A stretch of 64,000 nt of DNA from Methylotenera_A sp040387515 (GTDB lineage Bacteria; Pseudomonadota; Gammaproteobacteria; Burkholderiales; Methylophilaceae), in contig JAZKDP010000021.1 of assembly GCA_040387515.1 (NCBI GenBank), positions 1-64,000 on the forward strand. Direction: 5' to 3'. The notes under the pieces were generated by a model. That model had not been told where the DNA came from and did no database searches. It saw nothing but the letters and a program-made list of their open reading frames with translations. Position 1 is the stretch's first letter; the number at the start of each line of letters is the position of its first letter. Of the stretch, positions 50,077-57,805 are shown one piece after another. The translations under genes were made by a program, and so were the position numbers.

Positions 50077-52614
50077 TTATGCTGCAAACTGATTCAAGGA
50101 CACATAGTCCTTAATATAATTGGGTATAAGTGTGCGATATTTCTCGGGCACCGCTCTAAAGTCACGCGTTGAGAAAATTGAATTGGTGGCGAGATCAGTA
50201 TAGTCCTTGACCTCAATGATATGGCGAATCTGATCACTGGTGACATAAGCTTTGAAATAATTCTTGATTGCAGGGATTGCCTCAGCTTCTTCTGGTTTAT
50301 AGTCAGCGACAAATTTAGAAAACTCTTCTTCAAGCAGTTCATCCTTGGATTTAAAGCGCGGGATTAACCCAAAGATTTTTTCAAGAATTTCGCGCAAGCC
50401 TAGGCGACGATCTACGGCAGCCGCTTTACGCAACTTATCAAGCGTATAGAACTCATTTGGCTTGTCGAAAACTTCGCGGTTGACGTATTCAATCACACGA
50501 TCCCACTGACCGGCCTCAACAGCCTCAACGATGGTCGAATTTTCGCGCATGGTGTCTTCGAATTTCTCATAGAACATGCGATCAATTTTCATGCCTTCAT
50601 AACCGACGGTTTCTTGCTCAACGCTCAAGATGATGTCTGAGCCGAGGTGCTCGTAGCTTTCAATTTCTCCGCCACCGCCACCGCCTGTATCTTCGCCACA
50701 CTTACCTTTAGGTTTAGGTAATTTAAGAATTTCGTCGTATTTGAACTCTTCTTCAAAGTATTCACAATTGGCAAAAAAGTCGAATAGTTTGTAGGAGGTT
50801 TTACGCGGCTCCTTAATAATTTCCTGAAGCTCATTATCAAATAACTGTTCAATAAAGTTGTGTTTGCGCGTACCTCGACCTTTGATCTGGATGAAATCTG
50901 TAGGCGAAAAGATAGGACGAAAGAGACCAAGATTAAGTAGATCAGGGCAATCGTAGCCAGTGGTCATCATGCCAACGGTGACACAGATGCGCGCTTTACT
51001 GGTTTTGTAAGTAGGTAGGAAATTGGCAGAACCAAGTAGGTTATTATTGGTGAAGTTAATGGTGAACTGCTGCGCATCTGTAATTTCCGATGTCACTTGC
51101 ACAGCAAAATCAGATTGGTATTTACCAGGAAACATTCTGTCAGCCATCAGGTTTAAAATCTGCGCAATTTTTGATGCATGGACTTGGCTTACAGCGAAGA
51201 TGATAGATTTACCAATCTCGCCACTGATAGGATCGCGGAGTGCATGCTCTAAAAATGTCTTACAGAAAATCTGATTGGTAGCGTCTGAAAAAAAGCGCTT
51301 CTCAAATTCGCGTTGCTTGAAGGTTTCTTTCTGATCGTCACCTTGATCGTCTTTAAATTCAACAACAAAACCATCTTCCGACAGAAGCTGTGTTGTAATC
51401 TCGCTACGAGCATCCACAATGGTAGGATTAATCAGAAAGCCATCTTTAACACCATCCAACAGTGAATAACGAAACGTTGGTTGGCCATCATCGCAACCAA
51501 ACGTTCGATATGTATCAAGTAACAAACGGCGCTCAAATTCGCGCGGATCTTTAGTAGTAGGTTTAGCAGACTCAAATTTCTTGAGGTAATCGCGTGGTGT
51601 AGCAGTAAGACCCAATTTGTAGCCAATGAAGTAATCGAATACGGCGCGGGCATTACCGCCAATTGAGCGGTGCGCTTCATCTGAAATCACCAAATCAAAA
51701 TCAGTAGGCGAGAAAAGCTGCTGGTATTTATTATTGAACAGCAGTGACTGCACTGTAGTGACCACAATCTCAGCCCTGCGCCAATCGTCTCGATTCTCTT
51801 TATAAACGACAGTTTTATAGTCATTTGAGAGTACCTTGTGAAATGCCTTCTTTGCTTGATCTTCAAGCTCTAAACGATCTACTAGGAAAAGCACTCGGCG
51901 AGCATTGCCTGTCCGTAGAAATAATTTAATTACGGCTGCTGAAGTAAGTGTTTTGCCTGTGCCTGTTGCCATTTCAAACAGAAAGCGATCCTTACCATCT
52001 TTAACAGCGCTTTGTAGGGCCGCTATGGCTTTCTTTTGATAAGGTCGAAGGAAACGTAAGCTGTTGGCATCAATGAAGCCTGAGCGCTCTGCTTCATTCT
52101 TCCAAGCCGCCTCTGCAACGTAACCAGGGCGCTGAGTAAGAACAACGTAGTCGTCGTTAATCATCTCTTCAATTAGGCGCTTAGGGTCTGGAATCGTTTT
52201 TTGATAACCCATAACCGACGATGGGGTTGGAAAGGTTGTTATAACATAAGGGTTGCCACGCTCCAGATCCCAGAAGTAATGCAAGTTTCCGTTAGAAAGA
52301 ATAATAAAACGGCAGTTCTGTGAACGCGCGTATTTTCTGGCTTGCTCCTTACCTATGAGAGGGCTTTTGTCTTCGGCCTTGGCCTCAAGAACTATTAACG
52401 GAAAGCCTTTTTCGTTTAGTAAAAGAAAATCAATGAAGCCCTTTGATGATTTCTCAAAGTCTTCACCGAGAGCATCAAGGTCTTGTGCTTTGATGTTAAT
52501 ACTTGGTTCTAATTGAATATTTGCCGGAAACTTTCCTTCGGCAAAGAAACGCCAACCCGCGACTTCAAGTAACTTATTTATCTTTATCCGGGCAGTGGCT
52601 TCTTTGACTGACAT
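50077..52614 (-). CDS. hsdR: Type I restriction endonuclease subunit HsdR
   Basis: HsdR is the translocating and cutting subunit. The 845-residue protein has an N-terminal PD-(D/E)xK nuclease (Asp62 in GFIDFLLL, then Glu-x-Lys in IVLEAKAED near 77). The SF2 helicase core follows, with Walker A ATGTGKT near 218, DEAHRS near 315, a TATPRD block, and the motif VI region IQIKGRGTRKHN. A short Gly-rich run (GGGGG) lies around 650. The C-terminal helical part should contact HsdM-HsdS. It is first in the hsdR-hsdMS-HEPN operon. Confidence 0.93.
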   Translation of the reverse strand: MSVKEATARIKINKLLEVAGWRFFAEGKFPANIQLEPSINIKAQDLDALGEDFEKSSKGFIDFLLLNEKGFPLIVLEAKAEDKSPLIGKEQARKYARSQNCRFIILSNGNLHYFWDLERGNPYVITTFPTPSSVMGYQKTIPDPKRLIEEMINDDYVVLTQRPGYVAEAAWKNEAERSGFIDANSLRFLRPYQKKAIAALQSAVKDGKDRFLFEMATGTGKTLTSAAVIKLFLRTGNARRVLFLVDRLELEDQAKKAFHKVLSNDYKTVVYKENRDDWRRAEIVVTTVQSLLFNNKYQQLFSPTDFDLVISDEAHRSIGGNARAVFDYFIGYKLGLTATPRDYLKKFESAKPTTKDPREFERRLLLDTYRTFGCDDGQPTFRYSLLDGVKDGFLINPTIVDARSEITTQLLSEDGFVVEFKDDQGDDQKETFKQREFEKRFFSDATNQIFCKTFLEHALRDPISGEIGKSIIFAVSQVHASKIAQILNLMADRMFPGKYQSDFAVQVTSEITDAQQFTINFTNNNLLGSANFLPTYKTSKARICVTVGMMTTGYDCPDLLNLGLFRPIFSPTDFIQIKGRGTRKHNFIEQLFDNELQEIIKEPRKTSYKLFDFFANCEYFEEEFKYDEILKLPKPKGKCGEDTGGGGGGEIESYEHLGSDIILSVEQETVGYEGMKIDRMFYEKFEDTMRENSTIVEAVEAGQWDRVIEYVNREVFDKPNEFYTLDKLRKAAAVDRRLGLREILEKIFGLIPRFKSKDELLEEEFSKFVADYKPEEAEAIPAIKNYFKAYVTSDQIRHIIEVKDYTDLATNSIFSTRDFRAVPEKYRTLIPNYIKDYVSLNQFAA

Positions 52615-52752
52615 TATATTTTTGCTATTATTAACCAGACAAAAACATACACTTTAGTGGATTTACTGGCAAGCGATTAATTATGTGCTCTGCCATTTCT
52701 TTTATGTCAGATAGCAATATCGAAGTTCACTAAATGCTAAGGACGCCGTGTA

Positions 52753-53148
52753 ATGAGTTTAATCGGAAATATTTTATGGTTCGTTCTAGGCGGTGCAATC
52801 ATGGGTTTAGGCTGGTGGTTAGCAGGCCTGCTGGCATATATATCAATCATATGTATCCCATGGGGTAAAGCTTGCTTTGTAATAGGTAAATTTGCATTTT
52901 TACCATTCGGTAAAGAAGCCGTCAGTCGTAAACACATCAATAAAAAAGATGATATCGGTACAGGAACGCTAGGCGCCATTGGCAACGTCATTTGGTTTGT
53001 CTTTGCTGGCGTTTGGCTTGCTATTGGGCACATGCTTGCAGCGATTGCATGCTTTATTACAATAATCGGTATACCTTTTGGAATCCAACATCTAAAACTT
53101 GCTGGCATTGCAATTGCGCCGATTGGTAAAACGATTATTGAGAAATAA
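52753..53148 (+). CDS. yccF: YccF domain membrane protein
   Basis: A 131-residue inner-membrane protein made of two YccF repeats, each with a membrane segment pair and a short motif: ILWFVLGGAIMGLGWWLAG, ICIPWGKACF and LPFGKEAV in the first, VIWFVFAGVWLAIGH, IGIPFGIQHLKLA and APIGK in the second. The function of the family is not known. It lies on the plus strand between the R-M operon and a metallophosphoesterase. The family is common outside defence regions, so it may be passive cargo. Confidence 0.88.
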   Translation: MSLIGNILWFVLGGAIMGLGWWLAGLLAYISIICIPWGKACFVIGKFAFLPFGKEAVSRKHINKKDDIGTGTLGAIGNVIWFVFAGVWLAIGHMLAAIACFITIIGIPFGIQHLKLAGIAIAPIGKTIIEK

Positions 53149-53189
53149 GCAATTATGGTGAAAAGGTAATATCACTTTAATTAAAGCTG

Positions 53190-53942
53190 CTAAATTTCCA
53201 CAATCAAACCTGGGTTAAACTTTAAGTTTTCTTGAATACCTCTAAAAATATAGCCCCGAGGATTGCAAATAACCCTTGTTCCGTTTTCAGTGTAATCGAA
53301 ACTATCGTGCGTATGACCATGTATCCAAAGGTCACTATGACCAAGCAGCTCATCCAGATTACTTGCAAAACATGCGCTTAACAAGTCGCGTTTATACCTA
53401 TCTGCAACTGACTTCATTGATGGGAGATGATGTGTAATCACAACTGTTTTACCTTCAAATGGCTCATCATGTAATTTCGACTTAAGCCACCGACTACTTG
53501 TATTGCATAGCGCAATAGCATCAGTTGGATTGAATACAATCCCACCTTCATTTATCTTACGAAAATCATTCAGCCCAACCATACCGGCCATCTTTGCATC
53601 ATGATGTCGTCCGTGACCAAAGAGCAGAAAGTCTGTCCAAAGAGTAGCCCCTAAAAATCGCACACCATCAATCACGACTTCATCGTTATCTAAAAAATGC
53701 ACTCCGGTATCTTCTGCTGCTGATCTTAGCAAGCTTAGGACTGCATTTCTGTCACTGTTATAAAACTCGTGATTGCCTGCAATATAGATGATTTGGGTAT
53801 TCGGCCAAGTCTCTCGTGCCCAATAAATTCCCATCTCTTTTTTCCAAATATCGCCTGCAAGAATTACTAAATCCACCTCATCAGAAGGAGGTGTAAAATT
53901 TGTGAACTCTAAGTGCAGGTCGCTTAGGATTAATATTTTCAT
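53190..53942 (-). CDS. Calcineurin-like metallophosphoesterase
   Basis: A 250-residue soluble protein with all five metal-site motifs of the calcineurin-like family: SDLHLEF at the N-terminus, ILAGDIWKK, IAGNHEFYN, ITHHLPS and HGHTHDSFDY. No membrane segment or extra domain is present. Relatives hydrolyse phosphomonoesters, phosphodiesters or nucleotides. It is convergent with yccF and 143 bases upstream of the XRE regulator gene. A nucleotide or signal-degrading role near CBASS is possible, but the sequence does not show it. Confidence 0.88.
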   Translation of the reverse strand: MKILILSDLHLEFTNFTPPSDEVDLVILAGDIWKKEMGIYWARETWPNTQIIYIAGNHEFYNSDRNAVLSLLRSAAEDTGVHFLDNDEVVIDGVRFLGATLWTDFLLFGHGRHHDAKMAGMVGLNDFRKINEGGIVFNPTDAIALCNTSSRWLKSKLHDEPFEGKTVVITHHLPSMKSVADRYKRDLLSACFASNLDELLGHSDLWIHGHTHDSFDYTENGTRVICNPRGYIFRGIQENLKFNPGLIVEI

Positions 53943-54085
53943 AATTTAAGGTGCTTCAATTTATTGCATTACCCAGTCTTCTGAATAAAACAATTCAATG
54001 AGTACATTTTTGATAAAAAACAAAAAAGAATAATACACTTGAAGGTGCTAGAAATTTATTCATATTGATTTAGAACTCCACCCGA

Positions 54086-54379
54086 CTACAAATGCGAATT
54101 AGAGTTAATTAATAAAATTTCTTCTCGAATCAATTTTTCTAATTTATCCATATTCATCTTTTTGTCTTTATTTAAGTAAGTAAGGGTAAGCAGCGTTAAC
54201 GGATGTATGTTCATATAATTAGATAAATCATCAATTTTATCAATAGTAGGTGAAAAAATTGCCCGCTCCAGTGTGCTTATATAAGTTCGACTTGATACAT
54301 CAGAAAAGTCTTCTTGTGTAAGTCCTTTTGCTAATCTGGCTTGTTTAAGTGCCTGACCAAAAGCTTCATTGATTTCCAT
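54086..54379 (-). CDS. XRE-family helix-turn-helix regulator
   Basis: A 97-residue protein. Residues 5-65 form an XRE-type HTH (GQALKQARLAKGLTQEDFSD, RTYISTLERAIFSPTIDKI), followed by a short charged helix at the C-terminus. It is divergent from an unknown gene at 54463, and two inverted repeats fill the 83-base gap. One of them contains its own Shine-Dalgarno AAGGA. This is the layout of an autoregulator controlling the divergent gene. It resembles small restriction-controller or toxin-antitoxin regulators, but I cannot name the system. Confidence 0.82.
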   Translation of the reverse strand: MEINEAFGQALKQARLAKGLTQEDFSDVSSRTYISTLERAIFSPTIDKIDDLSNYMNIHPLTLLTLTYLNKDKKMNMDKLEKLIREEILLINSNSHL

Positions 54380-54406
54380 ATAGAATCCTTGACTAAAGGA
54401 CTCTAT
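54380..54406. promoter_or_regulatory. Inverted repeat over the XRE gene ribosome binding site
   Basis: ATAGAATCCT (54380-54389) and AGGACTCTAT (54397-54406) are a 10-bp inverted repeat with one mismatch and a 7-base spacer. It begins right at the start codon of the XRE gene and contains its AAGGA. It could be a DNA operator or an RNA hairpin that hides the translation start. Confidence 0.6.
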
Positions 54407-54415
54407 CTAGCCAAA

Positions 54416-54450
54416 ATGAACTATATATAACTACAATGTATACTGTTCAT
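54416..54450. promoter_or_regulatory. Second inverted repeat in the divergent control region
   Basis: ATGAAC (54416-54421) and GTTCAT (54445-54450) are a perfect 6-bp inverted repeat with TATA-containing inner arms, 35 bases overall. It lies over the likely -10/-35 region of the gene at 54463 and is a candidate operator for the XRE protein. Confidence 0.5.
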
Positions 54451-54462
54451 TAGGCGTATATC

Positions 54463-54885
54463 ATGATAGAAACTTTCCAGCAGGCTGAAATACCATTTAT
54501 TTTTGATGCTGACGGAGCGAAGCTATGGAGTTTTGCCCACATGAACCTAATTATCCCTTGGTTCTTTGTACATTATGTGATCAACGTAGAGGGACAGATT
54601 GTTAGCTGCCAAATTATGCTCTTCAACATTGGTCAAATAGAACAACTAATAATTGATCCAACAATATCAATCAAAGCTATATATCTAATTTCTCCTGGAT
54701 ATTTGAATCAGACTAATAAATGGTCAATGGATTTGATTAAATCACTTTCAACTGGCATCGATGAGAAAAGTTTTCTTGAGCAGAGTGTTACAAGGTATGA
54801 GTTAGCAAATTACAAATTTTATTATTACCCTGAAATCACTTCTCAAGCCTCATTTAAGAAAATTGCAGATATTTACGTTCACTAA
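54463..54885 (+). CDS. Hypothetical protein, divergent partner of the XRE regulator
   Basis: I do not recognise this 140-residue protein. It has no signal peptide and no clear membrane helix, although IIPWFFVHYVINVEG is hydrophobic. It is rich in aromatic residues and Ile, with the ends polar. The predicted pattern is alternating strands and helices. It starts near a weak AGG site, 12 bases upstream. The intergenic operator-like repeats tie it to the XRE gene. As a divergent partner of a small repressor it could be a toxin or effector, but no motif supports that. Confidence 0.55.
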   Translation: MIETFQQAEIPFIFDADGAKLWSFAHMNLIIPWFFVHYVINVEGQIVSCQIMLFNIGQIEQLIIDPTISIKAIYLISPGYLNQTNKWSMDLIKSLSTGIDEKSFLEQSVTRYELANYKFYYYPEITSQASFKKIADIYVH

Positions 54886-54964
54886 ACAAATAAATTAAAT
54901 CACTAAAGATTAGCAATATTTCGATATCAAATTTGATAAAAACATTTTTTGGAAAGGTTGGTTA

Positions 54965-55228
54965 ATGACTCCAACAACTAAAAAAATTGGTAGCGACTAC
55001 TTTGTTGTGTACCCGACGTCGTTATTGAAGACCATGCATTTAAAAATCGGTATGAAATTAAACTTGAATGTTGAGAATGGGTGGCTAGTTGTCGTTCCCG
55101 TAACAAAAAAACGTCCGGTTTATAAAAGAAATAAAATGAAAACTCGCAAGATTATGAATCAATCAACTAGGTATATGAGATATTTATTGCACATACAAAA
55201 AGTCAATGGGACTTGTCTATCTACTTAA
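54965..55228 (+). CDS. SpoVT/AbrB-like (MazE-type) small protein
   Basis: An 87-residue protein. Residues 4-48 (KKIGSDYFVVYPTSLLKTMHL, then IGMKLNLNVENGWLVVVPV) have the swapped-hairpin pattern of SpoVT/AbrB or MazE antitoxins. The C-terminal 38 residues are very basic (KKRPVYKRNKMKTRKIMNQ) instead of the acidic toxin-binding tail expected of MazE. GGAAAGG precedes the ATG by 7 bases. No MazF-like gene follows; the next gene is ginD on the other strand. It may be an orphan DNA-binding protein or the remnant of a toxin-antitoxin pair. Confidence 0.5.
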   Translation: MTPTTKKIGSDYFVVYPTSLLKTMHLKIGMKLNLNVENGWLVVVPVTKKRPVYKRNKMKTRKIMNQSTRYMRYLLHIQKVNGTCLST

Positions 55229-55316
55229 GGGAAAATATTAGAGAAAGCTTTAAATTTTCATATCAATTATTTCTAAAATTTAAAATTTCCATTTATCTTG
55301 TTTACTGAAGCACATA

Positions 55317-55751
55317 TCAAATCGATGGAAGCGATTTCTTCCTGTTGCCAACCTTTGGCAGGTTTTCATTTAAAACATTAAAATCATAACCTTTCGCAGA
55401 AACGTTGTATGCCCACCTAGCAAACTGTTCCAATAATTGTTGATTTTCTGACTCCAGTCGTTTATTTTCTGTTTCCAACCTTGCAATTCTTTCTAAAGCT
55501 TTTTGCAATTCTGGCGAACGAACAATTTGTATATGTTCATCTCCGTCGGTGAGCGAAATTTTACGAAGTTCGAAAGCATTTTTAATTCGCTCGTGCTTAT
55601 GGAGTGTTTGGCGCGTATACCGATTATGCAAGCGCAACTCCACAGTATCAATCAATAAATCCCAAGTAAGCTTATCAGCCCATCCATCTAATATTTCTAC
55701 TATTTGCTTGATATTTGTATCATCTAAATTTTTAGCCCTACGTTGTTTCAT
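55317..55751 (-). CDS. ginD: GinD-like small helical protein
   Basis: A 144-residue soluble protein. The first half is helical and basic (MKQRRAKNLDDTNIKQIVEILDGWADKL start, then YTRQTLHKHERIKNAF), with a possible DNA-binding helix pair. The middle (about 88-115) is a leucine-repeat coiled coil, ALERIARLETENKRLESEN in part. It is the fourth gene after three tyrosine recombinases, 38 bases past ginC. This corresponds to GinD of GInts and is reminiscent of TnpC of Tn554. In GInts this small protein is needed for integration and excision. The name rests on position and architecture. Confidence 0.75.
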   Translation of the reverse strand: MKQRRAKNLDDTNIKQIVEILDGWADKLTWDLLIDTVELRLHNRYTRQTLHKHERIKNAFELRKISLTDGDEHIQIVRSPELQKALERIARLETENKRLESENQQLLEQFARWAYNVSAKGYDFNVLNENLPKVGNRKKSLPSI

Positions 55752-55789
55752 GCATTTCCTCTACTGAGATTTCAGGCGACATAGTTAGG

Positions 55790-57805
55790 TCACTTGTGAC
55801 TTTTACTGACTTTTTTTATTTGAGGTAATACCGAGATTTTTTGAAAGGATTTCGGTGGTGATAACTGAATAATTGCGCCAATCGGCACTGAAGTGTTATC
55901 CATAATTGATACAAGCTCAGACAACCTTTCTACGGTTACTTTATGGTGCTCAAGCCATCTGTCACTGCCAAAGTATTGTTTTTTTGTTGCGTCTTCAGCC
56001 TTTTGCAATAAAAGTTTTGCTTCGTCCAATTGAATTCGCAATGCTTGTTCTTTCTGCAAGTCACCTTTTATGCAAACCAAATCACCGCAATTAATGCAAT
56101 CCATATGAATTTTACACGGAGACATAGTGTAATCATGAATGCAATATCCTAATTGCGTAGTATGAGCAGTTGGTACCATCAGCCTTGCGAATTCATCTCT
56201 AGGAATAAGATTTTTCTTTGATAATTCAGCAAGTGGGCCAAACATCTTACTGTCATCTCCAATAGACTCACGAATTTTCTCTATCATCTGACCTGGTGTC
56301 ACATGGTCATATGCAGCATTCTGATTTAAATGAGTCCGACCAGACCATTTGGCGATATCAATCTGACTCAACCCCCCAGCTTGAGCTAACGTATTAAGGT
56401 AGTGTCTGAATTGATGAGTCGATATATTTATATTGCTGCCATCAGGTTCTAAATATCCAAATTTCGAAAAGATTGAGTTAAACCCCTTATCAACCCTACC
56501 ACCAAGTCCAGTGTTAATTTGATTAATGGTTACAGGTTCAATCATGCAATTATATGTAGCTCGCTGACCACCCAGTTCATTGATACGGACAACGAACAAA
56601 GCTTCACTATATTTACAACCTGTATTTTGATCCATTACCGGAAAATATTTTGGTAACATGTCACTCATTACTCTCTCAATGTCTGAGAATCGCACATAAT
56701 TTTTATTTAGTTTTTTAGTAATCTGAATATTATTATTGTTACACCAGATAATGGCGCTTGTTCTCTCAGTGAATCCCAATATAGACGTTACTTCTTTCAT
56801 AGACAACCATTCTAGCGAGCGCAAATACTCATTACTAGGTAACAAAAATAACTTGCCAGGATTGTCCTCATACCACTTAGCAATGCGGCGTGCTTCATCA
56901 GTTACATTGCGAATTTTTGATATCGCTTCTTGCACGACAGTCACCATTGATGGAACAATCCATTTAATCATCGGATTGGCACCTTTAGCGGGCCACCATC
57001 TTAGGCCATAAGCTTCAATGCCTGTCTTTACATTTTTCTGACGCACTTCACAATCTAAAGGTAACGATAGAAGCTCACTGATTCGATCAGGCGATGAGCA
57101 CAACATCGCTGCCACAGAACTAACTATGACATCAACTGGGTCCACAGCCCTCCTAAATATTTCTGGCAATGTATCTAAAGCCGCCTGGGTTGGCATTTTA
57201 TCGTTACGTCGTTTATCAAACTCTTTACCAACTCTAACGGCATCACCTGGACGATTTATGAAATTTCTCCAGCGAACAGGCTTGCTTAATAATTTGTTAT
57301 CAGATAAAAACTTTGCAAGCATTTCTAATTGACCACCTTGTCTATAGGCGGCAGCGGCAGAATATTTCTCTACAATCTTCTGAGCAGCACGGTTAAAGAT
57401 AAGTATGTCAGATCGAATTGGATTAGCATCGCCTCCACACTCCCTTAAAGAGACTTCTAGTGCTCGCAATGCAACGAGCCTTGGACCAATACCATTTATT
57501 GGTCTAAATCCTTGCATATATCGAAAGTAGGCTTTGGCAAAGGATAGAAATGGCTCAACCATAGGAGTTGGTGAATTATCATTAACGGTCTCAAAATTAC
57601 TAAATACCAATCTATGTCGCTTATTTCCATGACCTTTAAGATTTATGAAGTCAGAAATATCCCATATATTTTCAGTAAAAAGTAAATCTGCGCCAAACAC
57701 CGTCAACTCATTACGACATGAATCAATAAAACCTTGCAAATTTTCTGCCGCATCAAGCTCAGCTTTAGATTGAAATAATACGAGATCAGGCATATACATC
57801 CCCAC
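55790..57805 (-). CDS. ginC: GinC-like tyrosine recombinase
   Basis: A 671-residue large tyrosine recombinase. Catalytic residues are Arg241 in SSPDRISELLSL, His464 and Arg467 in STHQFRHYLNT, a Trp in AKWSGRTH, and the nucleophile Tyr499 in NQNAAYDHV. After the catalytic domain there is a Cys cluster (Cys555, 564, 570, 573, 578), probably a zinc site, then a long helical tail. The frame opens with a GTG at 57805 directly after the ginB stop; ATGs 2 and 4 codons later, preceded by GGGG, may be the true start. It lies between ginB and ginD. Confidence 0.82.
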   Translation of the reverse strand: MGMYMPDLVLFQSKAELDAAENLQGFIDSCRNELTVFGADLLFTENIWDISDFINLKGHGNKRHRLVFSNFETVNDNSPTPMVEPFLSFAKAYFRYMQGFRPINGIGPRLVALRALEVSLRECGGDANPIRSDILIFNRAAQKIVEKYSAAAAYRQGGQLEMLAKFLSDNKLLSKPVRWRNFINRPGDAVRVGKEFDKRRNDKMPTQAALDTLPEIFRRAVDPVDVIVSSVAAMLCSSPDRISELLSLPLDCEVRQKNVKTGIEAYGLRWWPAKGANPMIKWIVPSMVTVVQEAISKIRNVTDEARRIAKWYEDNPGKLFLLPSNEYLRSLEWLSMKEVTSILGFTERTSAIIWCNNNNIQITKKLNKNYVRFSDIERVMSDMLPKYFPVMDQNTGCKYSEALFVVRINELGGQRATYNCMIEPVTINQINTGLGGRVDKGFNSIFSKFGYLEPDGSNINISTHQFRHYLNTLAQAGGLSQIDIAKWSGRTHLNQNAAYDHVTPGQMIEKIRESIGDDSKMFGPLAELSKKNLIPRDEFARLMVPTAHTTQLGYCIHDYTMSPCKIHMDCINCGDLVCIKGDLQKEQALRIQLDEAKLLLQKAEDATKKQYFGSDRWLEHHKVTVERLSELVSIMDNTSVPIGAIIQLSPPKSFQKISVLPQIKKVSKSHK

